This document shows, one piece after another, positions 37,501 through 45,137 of a stretch of DNA of 64,000 bases (its first letter is position 1; every line of letters begins with the position of its first letter). The notes below the pieces were generated by a model. It had not been told where the DNA came from, ran no database searches, and saw only the letters and a program-made list of their open reading frames with translations. A program made the position numbers and the translations under genes. Source of the DNA: Pseudarthrobacter sulfonivorans (GTDB taxonomy: Bacteria > Actinomycetota > Actinomycetes > Actinomycetales > Micrococcaceae); the NCBI RefSeq assembly GCF_014712225.1, contig NZ_JACXBW010000007.1, positions 124,001-188,000 of the forward strand. The letters are read 5' to 3'.

Positions 37501-38108
37501 TGCACCTGCCCGGCCATATCTCCGCGTCCACGCTGGTGGACCTGGGTGAGGACCCCGAGGGGGTAGTTGGCCGGCTCCGGCGCCCTGTTCCGCGCGAGCC
37601 GGGCATGTCGGCGCGGAAAGGCACGGCCTTCCATGCTTGGGTGGAGGAATACTTCGGCACCGCCGGCATGCTGGATCTTGGCGAGGCCCCAGGTTCCGAT
37701 GATCATATTGACGCCGCCTATGACTTGGATGCCATGGTGGCCACGTTCAAGGCCTCCGAGTGGAGTGACCGGTCGCCCGCGTTTGTGGAAGTCCCGGTCG
37801 AAACCCGCGTAGGGGAAGTGGTGGTCCGCGGGCGCATCGACGCCGTCTTCCTGGATGCCGACGGCTGCTGGGATTTGGTGGACTGGAAGACCGGGCGCAG
37901 GCCATCCGCATCCCAGCTCCGGGCAAAGTCCGTCCAGCTCGCAGCCTACCGGCTCGCCTGGGCACGGCTGAAAGGGGTCCCTGTGGAAGAAGTCCGGGCT
38001 GCCTTCTTCTATGTGGCGGACAACCAAGTGGTACGTCCGCACGACCTGGGTTCCGCTGAGGAGCTCGAGCAGATTGTGGCAGCCGCGCTGGGAGCTAGTG
38101 CTTCCTGA
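34539..38108 (+). CDS. adnB: AdnB-like subunit of the AdnAB helicase-nuclease
   Basis: A 1189-aa protein, UvrD/Rep-like motor plus C-terminal RecB nuclease. Complete motor motifs: GAGSGKT (46-52), LLDEFQDTSYAQ (about 290-300), TVHASKGLEWDVVFV (motif V region) and AYTRAKHVLWV (motif VI, about 806). Nuclease motifs GTAFHAWVEEYF (about 1027), IDAVFLDADG and DLVDWKTGR (about 1113), then QLAAYRLAW. In mycobacteria AdnB is the leading motor, which fits its intact Walker B here beside the altered one in AdnA. The stop lies 14 nt inside the 3' end of the convergent phosphotransferase gene. Confidence 0.92.
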   Translation: MNRHRPPEPLFSPEQLSALLGEKNTPTPEQSAIISSPLAPRLVIAGAGSGKTATMADRVVWLVANGWVRPEEVLGVTFTRKAAGELATRIRAKLAALQRIAAQDTGHAVFPEGLLSSDALEPKVSTYHSFASGIVSDYGLRLGVERDVVLLGGAQAWQLASEVVEAFDGDYRHFRAAKSTLVKAVIQLAGECAEHLQEPADVEAWLMARLGEFEVLPYLAGAAKNAPQAAADLAAMLQTRASVADMVGRYTAAKRARGALDFGDLVALAARVSREVPLAAELERQRYKVVLLDEFQDTSYAQLVLFSRLFGEGHAVTAVGDPNQSIYGFRGASAGQLFHFVREFPVRLDRGSGLEGGNSDDDGSGHHAYQPAPTSYLTTAWRNGRAILSAANIMSEALGRAEAHRAPAGTTLEAAAVPPLQPSPFAVEGQVVLGRFGTDVGEASALAADVQKYRVTDFEHEPDGTPVPPALAVLCRRRAQMETIRREFESRGIPYEIVGLGGLLDTPEIVDLVATLRVLADPGRSDSLMRLLAGARWRIGPADLMAFRDWSSQLARRRAHRAGAPAADADAGEAPDDAVIESDLTDGASLVEALDWLPREDWVSSHGRALTGPARERLSRLSAELRQLRGYLGDDLTTLLGEVERAMLLDIEVAARPGISIHQARRNLDAFQDAAAGFLRTSHRVDILAFLAWLEAASAEENGLEAPPPDINREAVQLLTVHASKGLEWDVVFVPGLNAGAFPSNKDSRWSSGAAALPWPLRGDRADLPQWDTDQPDQKGWLDAEKDFKSAVQVHGEGEERRLAYVAYTRAKHVLWVSSAAWVGSRAGRAEMSPFLAELEQLATGTGEKPPTAGAVVHPSSVEEASLPEKSPLTTETELATWPYDPLEGPVDPRTGERRRVVAGRRLAMDNAAARVRAALGASNVRDASSALNAAGAQRAPSGEPVAVDGSGPAGEPGRRLRGSAAEWAREAALLLERRSRRAGGQDVHLPGHISASTLVDLGEDPEGVVGRLRRPVPREPGMSARKGTAFHAWVEEYFGTAGMLDLGEAPGSDDHIDAAYDLDAMVATFKASEWSDRSPAFVEVPVETRVGEVVVRGRIDAVFLDADGCWDLVDWKTGRRPSASQLRAKSVQLAAYRLAWARLKGVPVEEVRAAFFYVADNQVVRPHDLGSAEELEQIVAAALGASAS

Positions 38109-39411
38109 CGTCCACGATGCTGATCGCCGCAGTTGAGGTGTCTTCGGCAGACCGGGCCGCCGGTGCCTCTGCTTCAGGTGCCTCGGCTCCGGGTTCTTCG
38201 CCAAGGGGTGCTGCGGCGACGGAAACTCCGCCAACGGGCGCCTCGGGAACCGGAACCTCGGGAACCGGGATGACCGTCACGGCCGGGACGGGGACCACCG
38301 TGACTGCAGGGACCGGAACAACACTGACGGCCGGGACGGGGGCGACTGTAACGGCGGGGGCGGTAGACCCGTCCACCCTTGGTGACGGCACGCCGTCGTC
38401 TGTTACTTCGGTCCCTGCCGGGGCACCGGGTCCAGCAGGGACGTCAGCCCCGGCAGGGGTCTGGCCGGGCAGCGGCTCGACGCTGATGGCCTGGCCGCCG
38501 TGTTCCTCGACGTCGGCCGCCAGGGTTTCCAGCATTCCCTCAGCTTCGGCAACCATGCCGGAGTCGCCGGCCGCAATGCCCTTGACGAGGTACTGCGCCA
38601 GGGCGAACTCCGCGGACAGCGCGGCCCGCCGCAGCAGGTGCTGATCCGGGGCGTCCCGGCGGCTGCCCGTGTAGCTGGCCAGCACTGCCTCGACAAAGTC
38701 CTGCTCGTTCGAGGCGACCAGCCAGGCGAAGTCATCGGCGGGATCGCCGATCCGGAGGTCGGTCCAACCCGTCACCGCCGTGACGCGGCTGCCCTCCACC
38801 AGAAGGTTGTCCTCATGGAGGTCGCCGTGGACAACGCTGGGATTGAACCGCCACAGCGAGACGTCTTCCAGGGCGTGTTCCCAGCGGCGCAGGAGCGAAG
38901 CGGGGATTTTCCCGGTGGTGGCAGCCTGGTCCAGTTCGTTGAGCCTGCGCTGGCGGAATTCGTTGGGGGTGTAGCTGGGCAGGTCAGCGTTGCTGACCAG
39001 GGAGTGCGGAAGATCGTGGATTGCGGCCAATGCCGTTCCGATTTCCTTGGCGAGTGCTTCGGGTCCGGCGGTCAGTTCCTCCACGCTGCGGGTGCTGCCG
39101 CCGAGGTGCGAGTACACAAACGTGCTCAGGCTGCCGAGGCGGACGCTGCCGGCGATAGTAGGCATGAGGAAGGGCAGTTCGGCACGGATAGCCGGTGCGA
39201 AAGCCCGGAGTACAAGGAACTCCGTTTCGAGCCTGGCGCTGGCTTCCGCATGCCGCGGCGACCTGACCCGCCAGCGCTTGCCTTCGGAATCAAGGAGCAG
39301 GGCGGAGTCGAAATCGGCGGGATCGTCCGCGGCGGAGCTGACGGCGGTGGGGGTCAGCCCGGGGACTGCCGCGGTTGCAACGGCTGCCAGTTCGATCGGT
39401 TTTCTTCTCAC
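38095..39411 (-). CDS. Phosphotransferase-fold (APH/macrolide-kinase-like) protein with altered metal motif
   Basis: A 438-aa product from GTG 39411; the open frame continues far upstream but overlaps nudC antisense and is not coding. The aminoglycoside-phosphotransferase fold shows the catalytic loop VVHGDLHEDNLLV (193-205). The following metal-binding segment reads VTGWTDLRIGDPADDFAW; the usual IDW/DFG Asp is Gly (about 215), so kinase activity is doubtful. From about residue 310 the chain is a disordered Val/Pro-rich repeat (VPAVTVVPVPAVTV type) ending in an acidic tail. It neighbours adnB (overlapping 3' ends) and nudC (divergent). Antibiotic resistance is not implied. Confidence 0.8.
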   Translation of the reverse strand: MRRKPIELAAVATAAVPGLTPTAVSSAADDPADFDSALLLDSEGKRWRVRSPRHAEASARLETEFLVLRAFAPAIRAELPFLMPTIAGSVRLGSLSTFVYSHLGGSTRSVEELTAGPEALAKEIGTALAAIHDLPHSLVSNADLPSYTPNEFRQRRLNELDQAATTGKIPASLLRRWEHALEDVSLWRFNPSVVHGDLHEDNLLVEGSRVTAVTGWTDLRIGDPADDFAWLVASNEQDFVEAVLASYTGSRRDAPDQHLLRRAALSAEFALAQYLVKGIAAGDSGMVAEAEGMLETLAADVEEHGGQAISVEPLPGQTPAGADVPAGPGAPAGTEVTDDGVPSPRVDGSTAPAVTVAPVPAVSVVPVPAVTVVPVPAVTVIPVPEVPVPEAPVGGVSVAAAPLGEEPGAEAPEAEAPAARSAEDTSTAAISIVDVRKH

Positions 39412-39579
39412 CGTTCCACGGTAGATTGGCTGGCGTCTAACACAACGATGTGCAGCGGCGAGTCTCCAGATACCGTGCAAATGTCGACCCTTTCGCCGCG
39501 GCTTGAGGTCCCCGCCACATGTGCTGCCGATTCTCCCTGCCAAATGTAAATTGTCGGTCCGAGTCAGTACGGTGGACAC

Positions 39580-40602
39580 ATGAGTTATGCGGAGTCCGCT
39601 ACACCGGCCTACCAGGCGCAGGCAGCCCAACTGCCGGCCAACCACCTGTTCGATACCGTACTGCCGGTTCGGCCGGCCGCGGTGGACCGCGGATCCGTAG
39701 AACGCGCCCGGCCCGGCATGGTTGAGGACCTGTTGGCCAGAGAGGGAACGCTCGCACTTGTCCTGGCTGGCCGGCAGGCCCTGATACAGGCCAACCAGCT
39801 GTTCCTGCCGCCGGCACGGGAGCTCCTGGCGCAGCTCCAGGACCTTGGTACCGTCCCGGTGCAGGCGATCTACCTCGGCGCCGCGCTGCCGGACTCGGAC
39901 CTGCCTGCGGGGACGGAAATCGTCCTGATCATCGTGCCCGAAACTGTCGCGCCGGGAGCAGCAGGAATCCCGTCCGACGCGGAGTGGGCCGGGTTCCGGG
40001 ACATCGCTGCCGTCCTGAACCCCACAGACACGGCGCTGTTTGTTGAGGCCAGTGGCATAGCCAACTGGCACGCCACACATACTCACTGCCCCCGCTGCGG
40101 TGTGCCCACGGTGGTGGAGTCCGGCGGCTGGGTGCGCCGCTGCCCGCAGGACGATTCTGAGCACTACCCCCGGACAGACCCTGCCATAATCGTGACGGTG
40201 GTAGGACCGGACGGCCGGCTCCTGCTGGGCGGCGGGGGACCGCTGGACGCGAAGAACTACTCCACATTGGCGGGATTCGTCGAGCCCGGCGAATCCCTGG
40301 AGCAGGCCGTGATCAGGGAAATCCACGAGGAAGTGGGTGTCAGGATCGCCCGCTGCCAGTACCTGGGCTCGCAGTCGTGGCCGTTCCCGGCATCCCTGAT
40401 GCTTGGATTCTCCGCTATCACGGAAGATACCGAGGCAACGCCCGACGGCGTGGAGGTCACCCGGGCGCGCTGGTTCAGCCGGGATGAATTGCAGGCGGCC
40501 GTGCTCGCCGGAGAGATCACCATATCCAGCCGCTTGTCCATCGCACGCTCCCTGATTGAGCACTGGTATGGCGGCCGGATCATGGACCGCACTGACACGT
40601 GA
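39580..40602 (+). CDS. nudC: NAD(+)/NADH diphosphatase NudC
   Basis: A 340-aa Nudix hydrolase that cleaves NADH to NMNH and AMP and, in other bacteria, removes NAD caps from RNA. Zinc-site cysteines CPRCG and RRCPQD (about 168-190) precede YPRTDPAIIVTV. The Nudix box GFVEPGESLEQAVIREIHEEVGV, written here in two parts, GFVEPGESLEQAV and IREIHEEVGV, fits GX5EX7REUXEEXGU. The NudC-specific motif is SQSWPFPASLM (family SQPWPFPxS). One zinc-site Cys of the E. coli pattern appears replaced. It is 112 nt upstream of uvrD2. Confidence 0.95.
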   Translation: MSYAESATPAYQAQAAQLPANHLFDTVLPVRPAAVDRGSVERARPGMVEDLLAREGTLALVLAGRQALIQANQLFLPPARELLAQLQDLGTVPVQAIYLGAALPDSDLPAGTEIVLIIVPETVAPGAAGIPSDAEWAGFRDIAAVLNPTDTALFVEASGIANWHATHTHCPRCGVPTVVESGGWVRRCPQDDSEHYPRTDPAIIVTVVGPDGRLLLGGGGPLDAKNYSTLAGFVEPGESLEQAVIREIHEEVGVRIARCQYLGSQSWPFPASLMLGFSAITEDTEATPDGVEVTRARWFSRDELQAAVLAGEITISSRLSIARSLIEHWYGGRIMDRTDT

Positions 40603-40714
40603 CCACTTGGCCACGCAGCATGCCTGGCGGGGCGCCGGCAAGTGAGTCGTCCCACTGGGCAGTCGCAATAGCGGCAGTCCCTACAGCAGCAGTTCCAACA
40701 ACAGAGCAGCAGAA

Positions 40715-42850
40715 GTGACCACAGAGAATTTTGACAGTGCACAGTCCCTGGAGGAGCGCATCCTCGGGGGGCTTGATGCCGAGCAGCGGGAGGTCGCCAG
40801 CACCCTGAACGGCCCGTTGTGCGTGCTGGCCGGGGCCGGCACCGGAAAGACCCGTGCCATTACGCACCGGATTGCTTATGGGGTGCACTCAGGTGTCTAT
40901 AGTCCACAGCGGCTCCTCGCCGTCACGTTCACAGCCCGGGCTGCGGCAGAAATGCGCAGCCGGCTGCGGGACCTCGGCGTGGGCAACGTGCAGGCCCGCA
41001 CGTTCCACGCCGCCGCATTAAGGCAGCTGCAGTTTTTCTGGCCGCAAGCAGTAGGCGGCACACTGCCCAATCTGCTGGACCACAAAGCGCAGATGATCGC
41101 TGAGGCGTCCCGCCGCCTCAGGCTCAGCACGGACCGCGCCTCCATCCGCGACCTCGCATCGGAGATTGAGTGGGCCAAGGTTTCCATGCTGACCCCGGCC
41201 AACTACCTGGAGAACGCGCAGGATCGGGGAACTCCCGGCGGGTTTGACCTGACCGCCGTCGCCCGGGTTTTCCAGTCCTACGAGGACGTCAAGACGGACC
41301 GCAACGTCATTGACTTCGAGGACGTCCTGCTGATTACGGTCGGCATCCTGCAGGAGGACCAGAAGGTCGCCGCCACGGTCCGCGAGCAGTACCGGCACTT
41401 CGTGGTGGATGAATACCAGGACGTTTCGCCGCTGCAGCAGCGCCTCCTTGAACTGTGGCTCGGCGGCCGGGATGAGCTGTGCGTGGTGGGCGATGCCAGC
41501 CAGACCATCTACTCGTTTACCGGCGCTTCCCCCAAGCACCTGCTGGGATTCAAGGCGCAGTATCCCCAGGCCAGCGTGGTGAAGCTGATCCGCGATTACC
41601 GTTCCACGCCGCAGGTGGTGAAGCTGGCCAACGACCTCCTGGCAGCGCGGCGCAGCGGCGGCCCCGCCGCCGATTCAGCCTGGGCTACACCCCTTCAGCT
41701 GGTGGCCCAGCGCCCGGCCGGGCCGATGCCGCAGTTCACTGAATGCTCGGACGATGAAGCCGAAGCCGCCACCGTGGCCGTCAAGATCCGGGAGCTGCTC
41801 GACGCCGGCACTCCCGCCAGCCAGGTAGCCGTCCTGTTCCGGACGAACGGGCAGTCCGAAGCCTACGAACAGGCCCTCGCAGCGGCCGGAATCGGCTACC
41901 AACTCAGGGGCGGTGAGCGTTTCTTCGCCCGCAAGGAAGTGCGCGATGCCATCCTTCAGCTCCGGGCCGCAACCAGGGCTGTGGCCGAAACAGCCACACC
42001 TGAACCGCTGGGCCAGCTGGTCCGCGATATCGTCGCGTCCCTCGGCTACACCGAGGCCCCGCCCCACAACGGCGGTGCCCTCCGCGAACGCTGGGAATCA
42101 CTGGCGGCTCTGGTGGCCCTCGCCGACGAACTGGTCCAGGTCCGGGGAGAGCACTTCGGCCTGGCCGACTTCGTCAATGAACTCCAGGAACGGTCCCTGG
42201 CACAGCATGCGCCCACGGTCCAGGGCGTGACGCTTGCTTCGCTGCACGCCGCGAAGGGCCTGGAATGGGACGCCGTTTTCCTGGTGGGCCTCAGCGAAGG
42301 CCTGATGCCCATCTCCTTCGCGGACACTCCCGAGGCCGTGGACGAGGAGCGACGCCTGCTGTATGTGGGAATCACCCGGGCCCGCGAGCACCTCGCCCTG
42401 TCCTGGTCCACGGCCCGGACGCCCGGCGGCCGGGCCAACCGGAAACCGTCGCGGTTCCTTGACGGGCTCCGGCCCAACTCGGTGGCCAGCTCCAGCGTGC
42501 GCGGCAAAGGGCCAGCCCCGCGCCGCAAGGCTGCAGCCCCCGCGACGTGCAGGGTCTGCGGGAGCATGCTGGCCAGCGGGGCCGAACGCAAGGTGGGGCG
42601 CTGCAACGACTGTCCGCCCAGCTACGAGGAACAGACTTTTGACGCCCTCCGGCAGTGGCGGAAGGAGATCGCGCTGGCCGCCGAAGTCCCGGCCTTCGTG
42701 GTCTTTACAGATGCCACGCTGACGGCCATTGCCGAGGCCAAGCCGTCCTCACTGAAGGAACTCGCCGCGCTGGCCGGCGTTGGTCCGGCCAAACTGGAAC
42801 GCTATGGCGAAGACGTGCTGCGTGTACTCGTCGAAAGCACCATCCTGTGA
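40715..42850 (+). CDS. uvrD2: ATP-dependent DNA helicase UvrD2 with zinc-finger and HRDC domain
   Basis: A 711-aa SF1A helicase. Motor motifs: GAGTGKTRAI (about 35-44), VVDEYQDVSPLQ, GDASQTIYSFTGA, SLHAAKGLEWDAVFLVGL and VGITRAREHLALSW. The C-terminal part has the four-Cys module CRVCGSM and CNDCPP (about 610-635) and an HRDC domain (LRQWRKEIALAAEVPAFVVF to LERYGEDVLRVL), the layout of mycobacterial UvrD2. GTG 40715 lacks a ribosome site; a 32-codon frame ends across it (see findings). The stop overlaps the next gene by 4 nt. Confidence 0.94.
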   Translation: MTTENFDSAQSLEERILGGLDAEQREVASTLNGPLCVLAGAGTGKTRAITHRIAYGVHSGVYSPQRLLAVTFTARAAAEMRSRLRDLGVGNVQARTFHAAALRQLQFFWPQAVGGTLPNLLDHKAQMIAEASRRLRLSTDRASIRDLASEIEWAKVSMLTPANYLENAQDRGTPGGFDLTAVARVFQSYEDVKTDRNVIDFEDVLLITVGILQEDQKVAATVREQYRHFVVDEYQDVSPLQQRLLELWLGGRDELCVVGDASQTIYSFTGASPKHLLGFKAQYPQASVVKLIRDYRSTPQVVKLANDLLAARRSGGPAADSAWATPLQLVAQRPAGPMPQFTECSDDEAEAATVAVKIRELLDAGTPASQVAVLFRTNGQSEAYEQALAAAGIGYQLRGGERFFARKEVRDAILQLRAATRAVAETATPEPLGQLVRDIVASLGYTEAPPHNGGALRERWESLAALVALADELVQVRGEHFGLADFVNELQERSLAQHAPTVQGVTLASLHAAKGLEWDAVFLVGLSEGLMPISFADTPEAVDEERRLLYVGITRAREHLALSWSTARTPGGRANRKPSRFLDGLRPNSVASSSVRGKGPAPRRKAAAPATCRVCGSMLASGAERKVGRCNDCPPSYEEQTFDALRQWRKEIALAAEVPAFVVFTDATLTAIAEAKPSSLKELAALAGVGPAKLERYGEDVLRVLVESTIL

Positions 42851-43491
42851 GGCCCGGCAAGGGCAACCGGCCGCAAGGTCTGACAACTGCCGGCGGGGCT
42901 CCGGTGGAGGTGCGGAGGTCGGCCCGGCGGACCCGGACCGTGGCCGCCTTCTGGGAAAACGGGACGGCGGTCGTGGCCATTCCGGCCCGTTTCACGGCCG
43001 CCCAGGAGTCCGAGTGGGTGCACCGGATGTTGGAGAAACTGCATCGTCAGGGGGAGCGGCGCGCGGACAAAGGACGCAAGCAACCCGCTACGGATGCCGC
43101 GCTGGCGTCCCATGCCGCCGCCCTTTCAGCCCAGTACTTCGGCGGCAGGGCAGTCCCGACGTCGGTCCGCTGGGTCACTAACCAGAACTCACGGTGGGGT
43201 TCGGCGACGCCTTCCGAGGGAACCATCCGGCTCTCGGATAAGCTCCGGACGATGCCGCAATGGGTCATCGACTATGTGCTGCTGCACGAGCTCGCCCATC
43301 TGCTCGTGGCCGGGCACAACGCTGCCTTCTGGAAACTGTTGGAGGCCTACCCGGACACCATGCGCGCCAAGGCGTTCCTGGAGGGCGTCTCATACGCCAC
43401 CTCACGGGGCCTGGGCGCGGACGGCCCCAGGGCAGGCGACAACATCACGCCGGCCGACGGCGCCGGGCATAGCCACGGCGACGCCGACTAG
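42847..43491 (+). CDS. M48/YgjP-like metallopeptidase domain protein
   Basis: A 214-aa protein from GTG 42847, which overlaps the uvrD2 stop. The zinc site VLLHELAHLLVAGHNAAFW (HExxH about 147-151 plus a third His) and the upstream NQNSRWGSAT are the hallmarks of the YgjP/DUF45 (WSS-like) metallopeptidases. WSS/SprT-type relatives in eukaryotes remove DNA-protein crosslinks, an appealing match for a gene coupled to a helicase, but this is inference. It ends 9 nt from the convergent DUF2342 gene. A short His/Asp-rich tail closes the protein. Confidence 0.88.
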   Translation: MRPGKGNRPQGLTTAGGAPVEVRRSARRTRTVAAFWENGTAVVAIPARFTAAQESEWVHRMLEKLHRQGERRADKGRKQPATDAALASHAAALSAQYFGGRAVPTSVRWVTNQNSRWGSATPSEGTIRLSDKLRTMPQWVIDYVLLHELAHLLVAGHNAAFWKLLEAYPDTMRAKAFLEGVSYATSRGLGADGPRAGDNITPADGAGHSHGDAD

Positions 43492-43500
43492 GCACCCCCG

Positions 43501-45006
43501 CTAGCCTTTGGGCTGGTCCGTATCGCCGCCGTCGGCATCCCCGCCGGAGCCTTCCCCGCCGGTGTCACCAGAGCCGGTGTCAGCGGCATCGGACCCGTTG
43601 GTGCCAGGGCCGCCAGCACCGGACTCGGCGGCGCCAGTATCACCGGAGTCCTGCGGGGCGTCATCGAAGCCTCCGCTCAGGAGCTTCTGCAGGGCGTCAT
43701 CCACTTCGCTGTCACTGGCCTCCGCCAGCTTGCGCCGCCCGCCGAAGCCCTGGGGGTCATCGAGGTCCTCCGCGGTGGGCAGCAGGTCCGGGTGCTGCCA
43801 GATGGCGTCGCGTCCGGCAATGCCGCGTTCCTCCTTGAGGACGGCCCACAGGGTGGCAGCCTCCCGCAGCCGGCGGGGACGCAGCTCAAGCCCCACGAGT
43901 GAGGCAAAGGCGTGCTCAGCGGGTCCGCCGGTGGCGCGCCGCCGGCGGACGGTCTCCCGGAGGGCGGCCGCGGAGGGCAGCATCTTTTCCGTGGCCGAAG
44001 CCGTGAGCTCGTCCACCCAGCCTTCAACGAGGGCCAGGGCTGTCTCCAGTTTTTCGAGTGCCTGCTCCTGGGCGGGAGTCCGCTGCGGCATAAAGACGCC
44101 CTTGGACAGCGCTTCCTGAATGCCTTCGGGGTTGCCGGGATCAAGGTCCCGGGCCAGTTCCTCGATGCGGGAGGTGTCGATGTGGATGCCGCGGGCGTAG
44201 GCCTCGATGGCGCCCAGGAGATGGCCGCGCAGCCAGGGGACCTGGACAAACAGGCGCGCGTGGGCCGCTTCCCGGACGGCGAGGAACAGGCGGATGTCGT
44301 TCTCCGGCAGGCTCAGCCCTTCGCCGAAGGACGCGACGTTGGACGGCAACAGGGCCATTTCAAGGTCGGCCAGCGGCACGCCGATGTCCGTTGAGCTGAC
44401 GACGTCGGCGGAGAGCGCGCCAATGGCCTGCCCCAGCTGCATGCCGAAGATCGCTCCGCCCATGTTCTGGAGCATGGACGATGCCCCGCCCATCATGGAC
44501 TTCATCTCCTCAGGCATCTGTTCGGTCATGGCGCTGGAGAGAGCATTGGCGATGCTGTTGGCGACGGGTTCGGTCAGCCGCTTCCACGTTCCGAGGGTGG
44601 CTTCCACCCACTCGGCGCGGGACCAGGCCCGGCCGATCAGGCCGGTGGCTGGGAGGTCGGTCACCGGATCGAGCCAGAGTTCGGCAAGCCGCAGGGCTTC
44701 GTCCACTTCCCGGCTTTGCTGGGACGTGACGGACGGGTCCGCGCTGCTGGCCGCGACGCGACGGGCGTTTTCGTGGGCGAGCTGCCAGTTGACGGGGCCC
44801 TCCGAGGGGGCGCTCATCATGGCCTGGACCTGGGAAAACATCTGCGCGAGCAGGTTGGGGTCATCCGGCAGGCCGGCAGCTTTCGCCAGTTCGGCGGGGT
44901 CGAAGTTTTCCATACCCTTGCCGCCCATCAGGTTCTGCAGCATCTCGGTCAACGGATCCTTTGGCGTGTCATCGCCGTCGGACGGATTGAGTGGGTTGGA
45001 GGTCAT
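43501..45006 (-). CDS. DUF2342 zinc-dependent metalloprotease-like protein
   Basis: A 501-aa member of the actinobacterial DUF2342 family (zinc-dependent hydrolase, includes Rv3195). The conserved active-site region REAAHARLFVQVPWLRGHL (about 248-266) and helical GAIEAYARGIHIDTSRIEE are clear; the motif is EAAH rather than a canonical HExxH. The N-terminal half is Met/Gly-rich helical, and the last ~45 residues are an acidic Gly/Asp/Ser repeat tail. It diverges from the PDZ-Lon protease gene with 131 nt between starts. Confidence 0.9.
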   Translation of the reverse strand: MTSNPLNPSDGDDTPKDPLTEMLQNLMGGKGMENFDPAELAKAAGLPDDPNLLAQMFSQVQAMMSAPSEGPVNWQLAHENARRVAASSADPSVTSQQSREVDEALRLAELWLDPVTDLPATGLIGRAWSRAEWVEATLGTWKRLTEPVANSIANALSSAMTEQMPEEMKSMMGGASSMLQNMGGAIFGMQLGQAIGALSADVVSSTDIGVPLADLEMALLPSNVASFGEGLSLPENDIRLFLAVREAAHARLFVQVPWLRGHLLGAIEAYARGIHIDTSRIEELARDLDPGNPEGIQEALSKGVFMPQRTPAQEQALEKLETALALVEGWVDELTASATEKMLPSAAALRETVRRRRATGGPAEHAFASLVGLELRPRRLREAATLWAVLKEERGIAGRDAIWQHPDLLPTAEDLDDPQGFGGRRKLAEASDSEVDDALQKLLSGGFDDAPQDSGDTGAAESGAGGPGTNGSDAADTGSGDTGGEGSGGDADGGDTDQPKG

Positions 45007-45137
45007 GGTCCCGCCGATCGTCAGTTTGAGCGTTCACTTCACGGTACCCCGGGCCGGGGCGGCTGTCTGCCGGACAGGGTGGACGTTCGCTCTAGGCAAA
45101 GAGCTGGCTGACAGCGTCACCGCGTAGTGTTGGTTCA

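Noticed and set aside
38095..39411. Macrolide or aminoglycoside resistance gene
   Set aside because: The fold is right, but the metal-binding Asp is missing and the context is housekeeping DNA repair.
39412..40668. Open - strand extension that would make the phosphotransferase 857 aa
   Set aside because: It lies antisense to nudC, whose Nudix and zinc motifs are clear; the extra residues are Arg/Gly/His-rich with no domain. The GTG at 39411 starts the recognisable protein.
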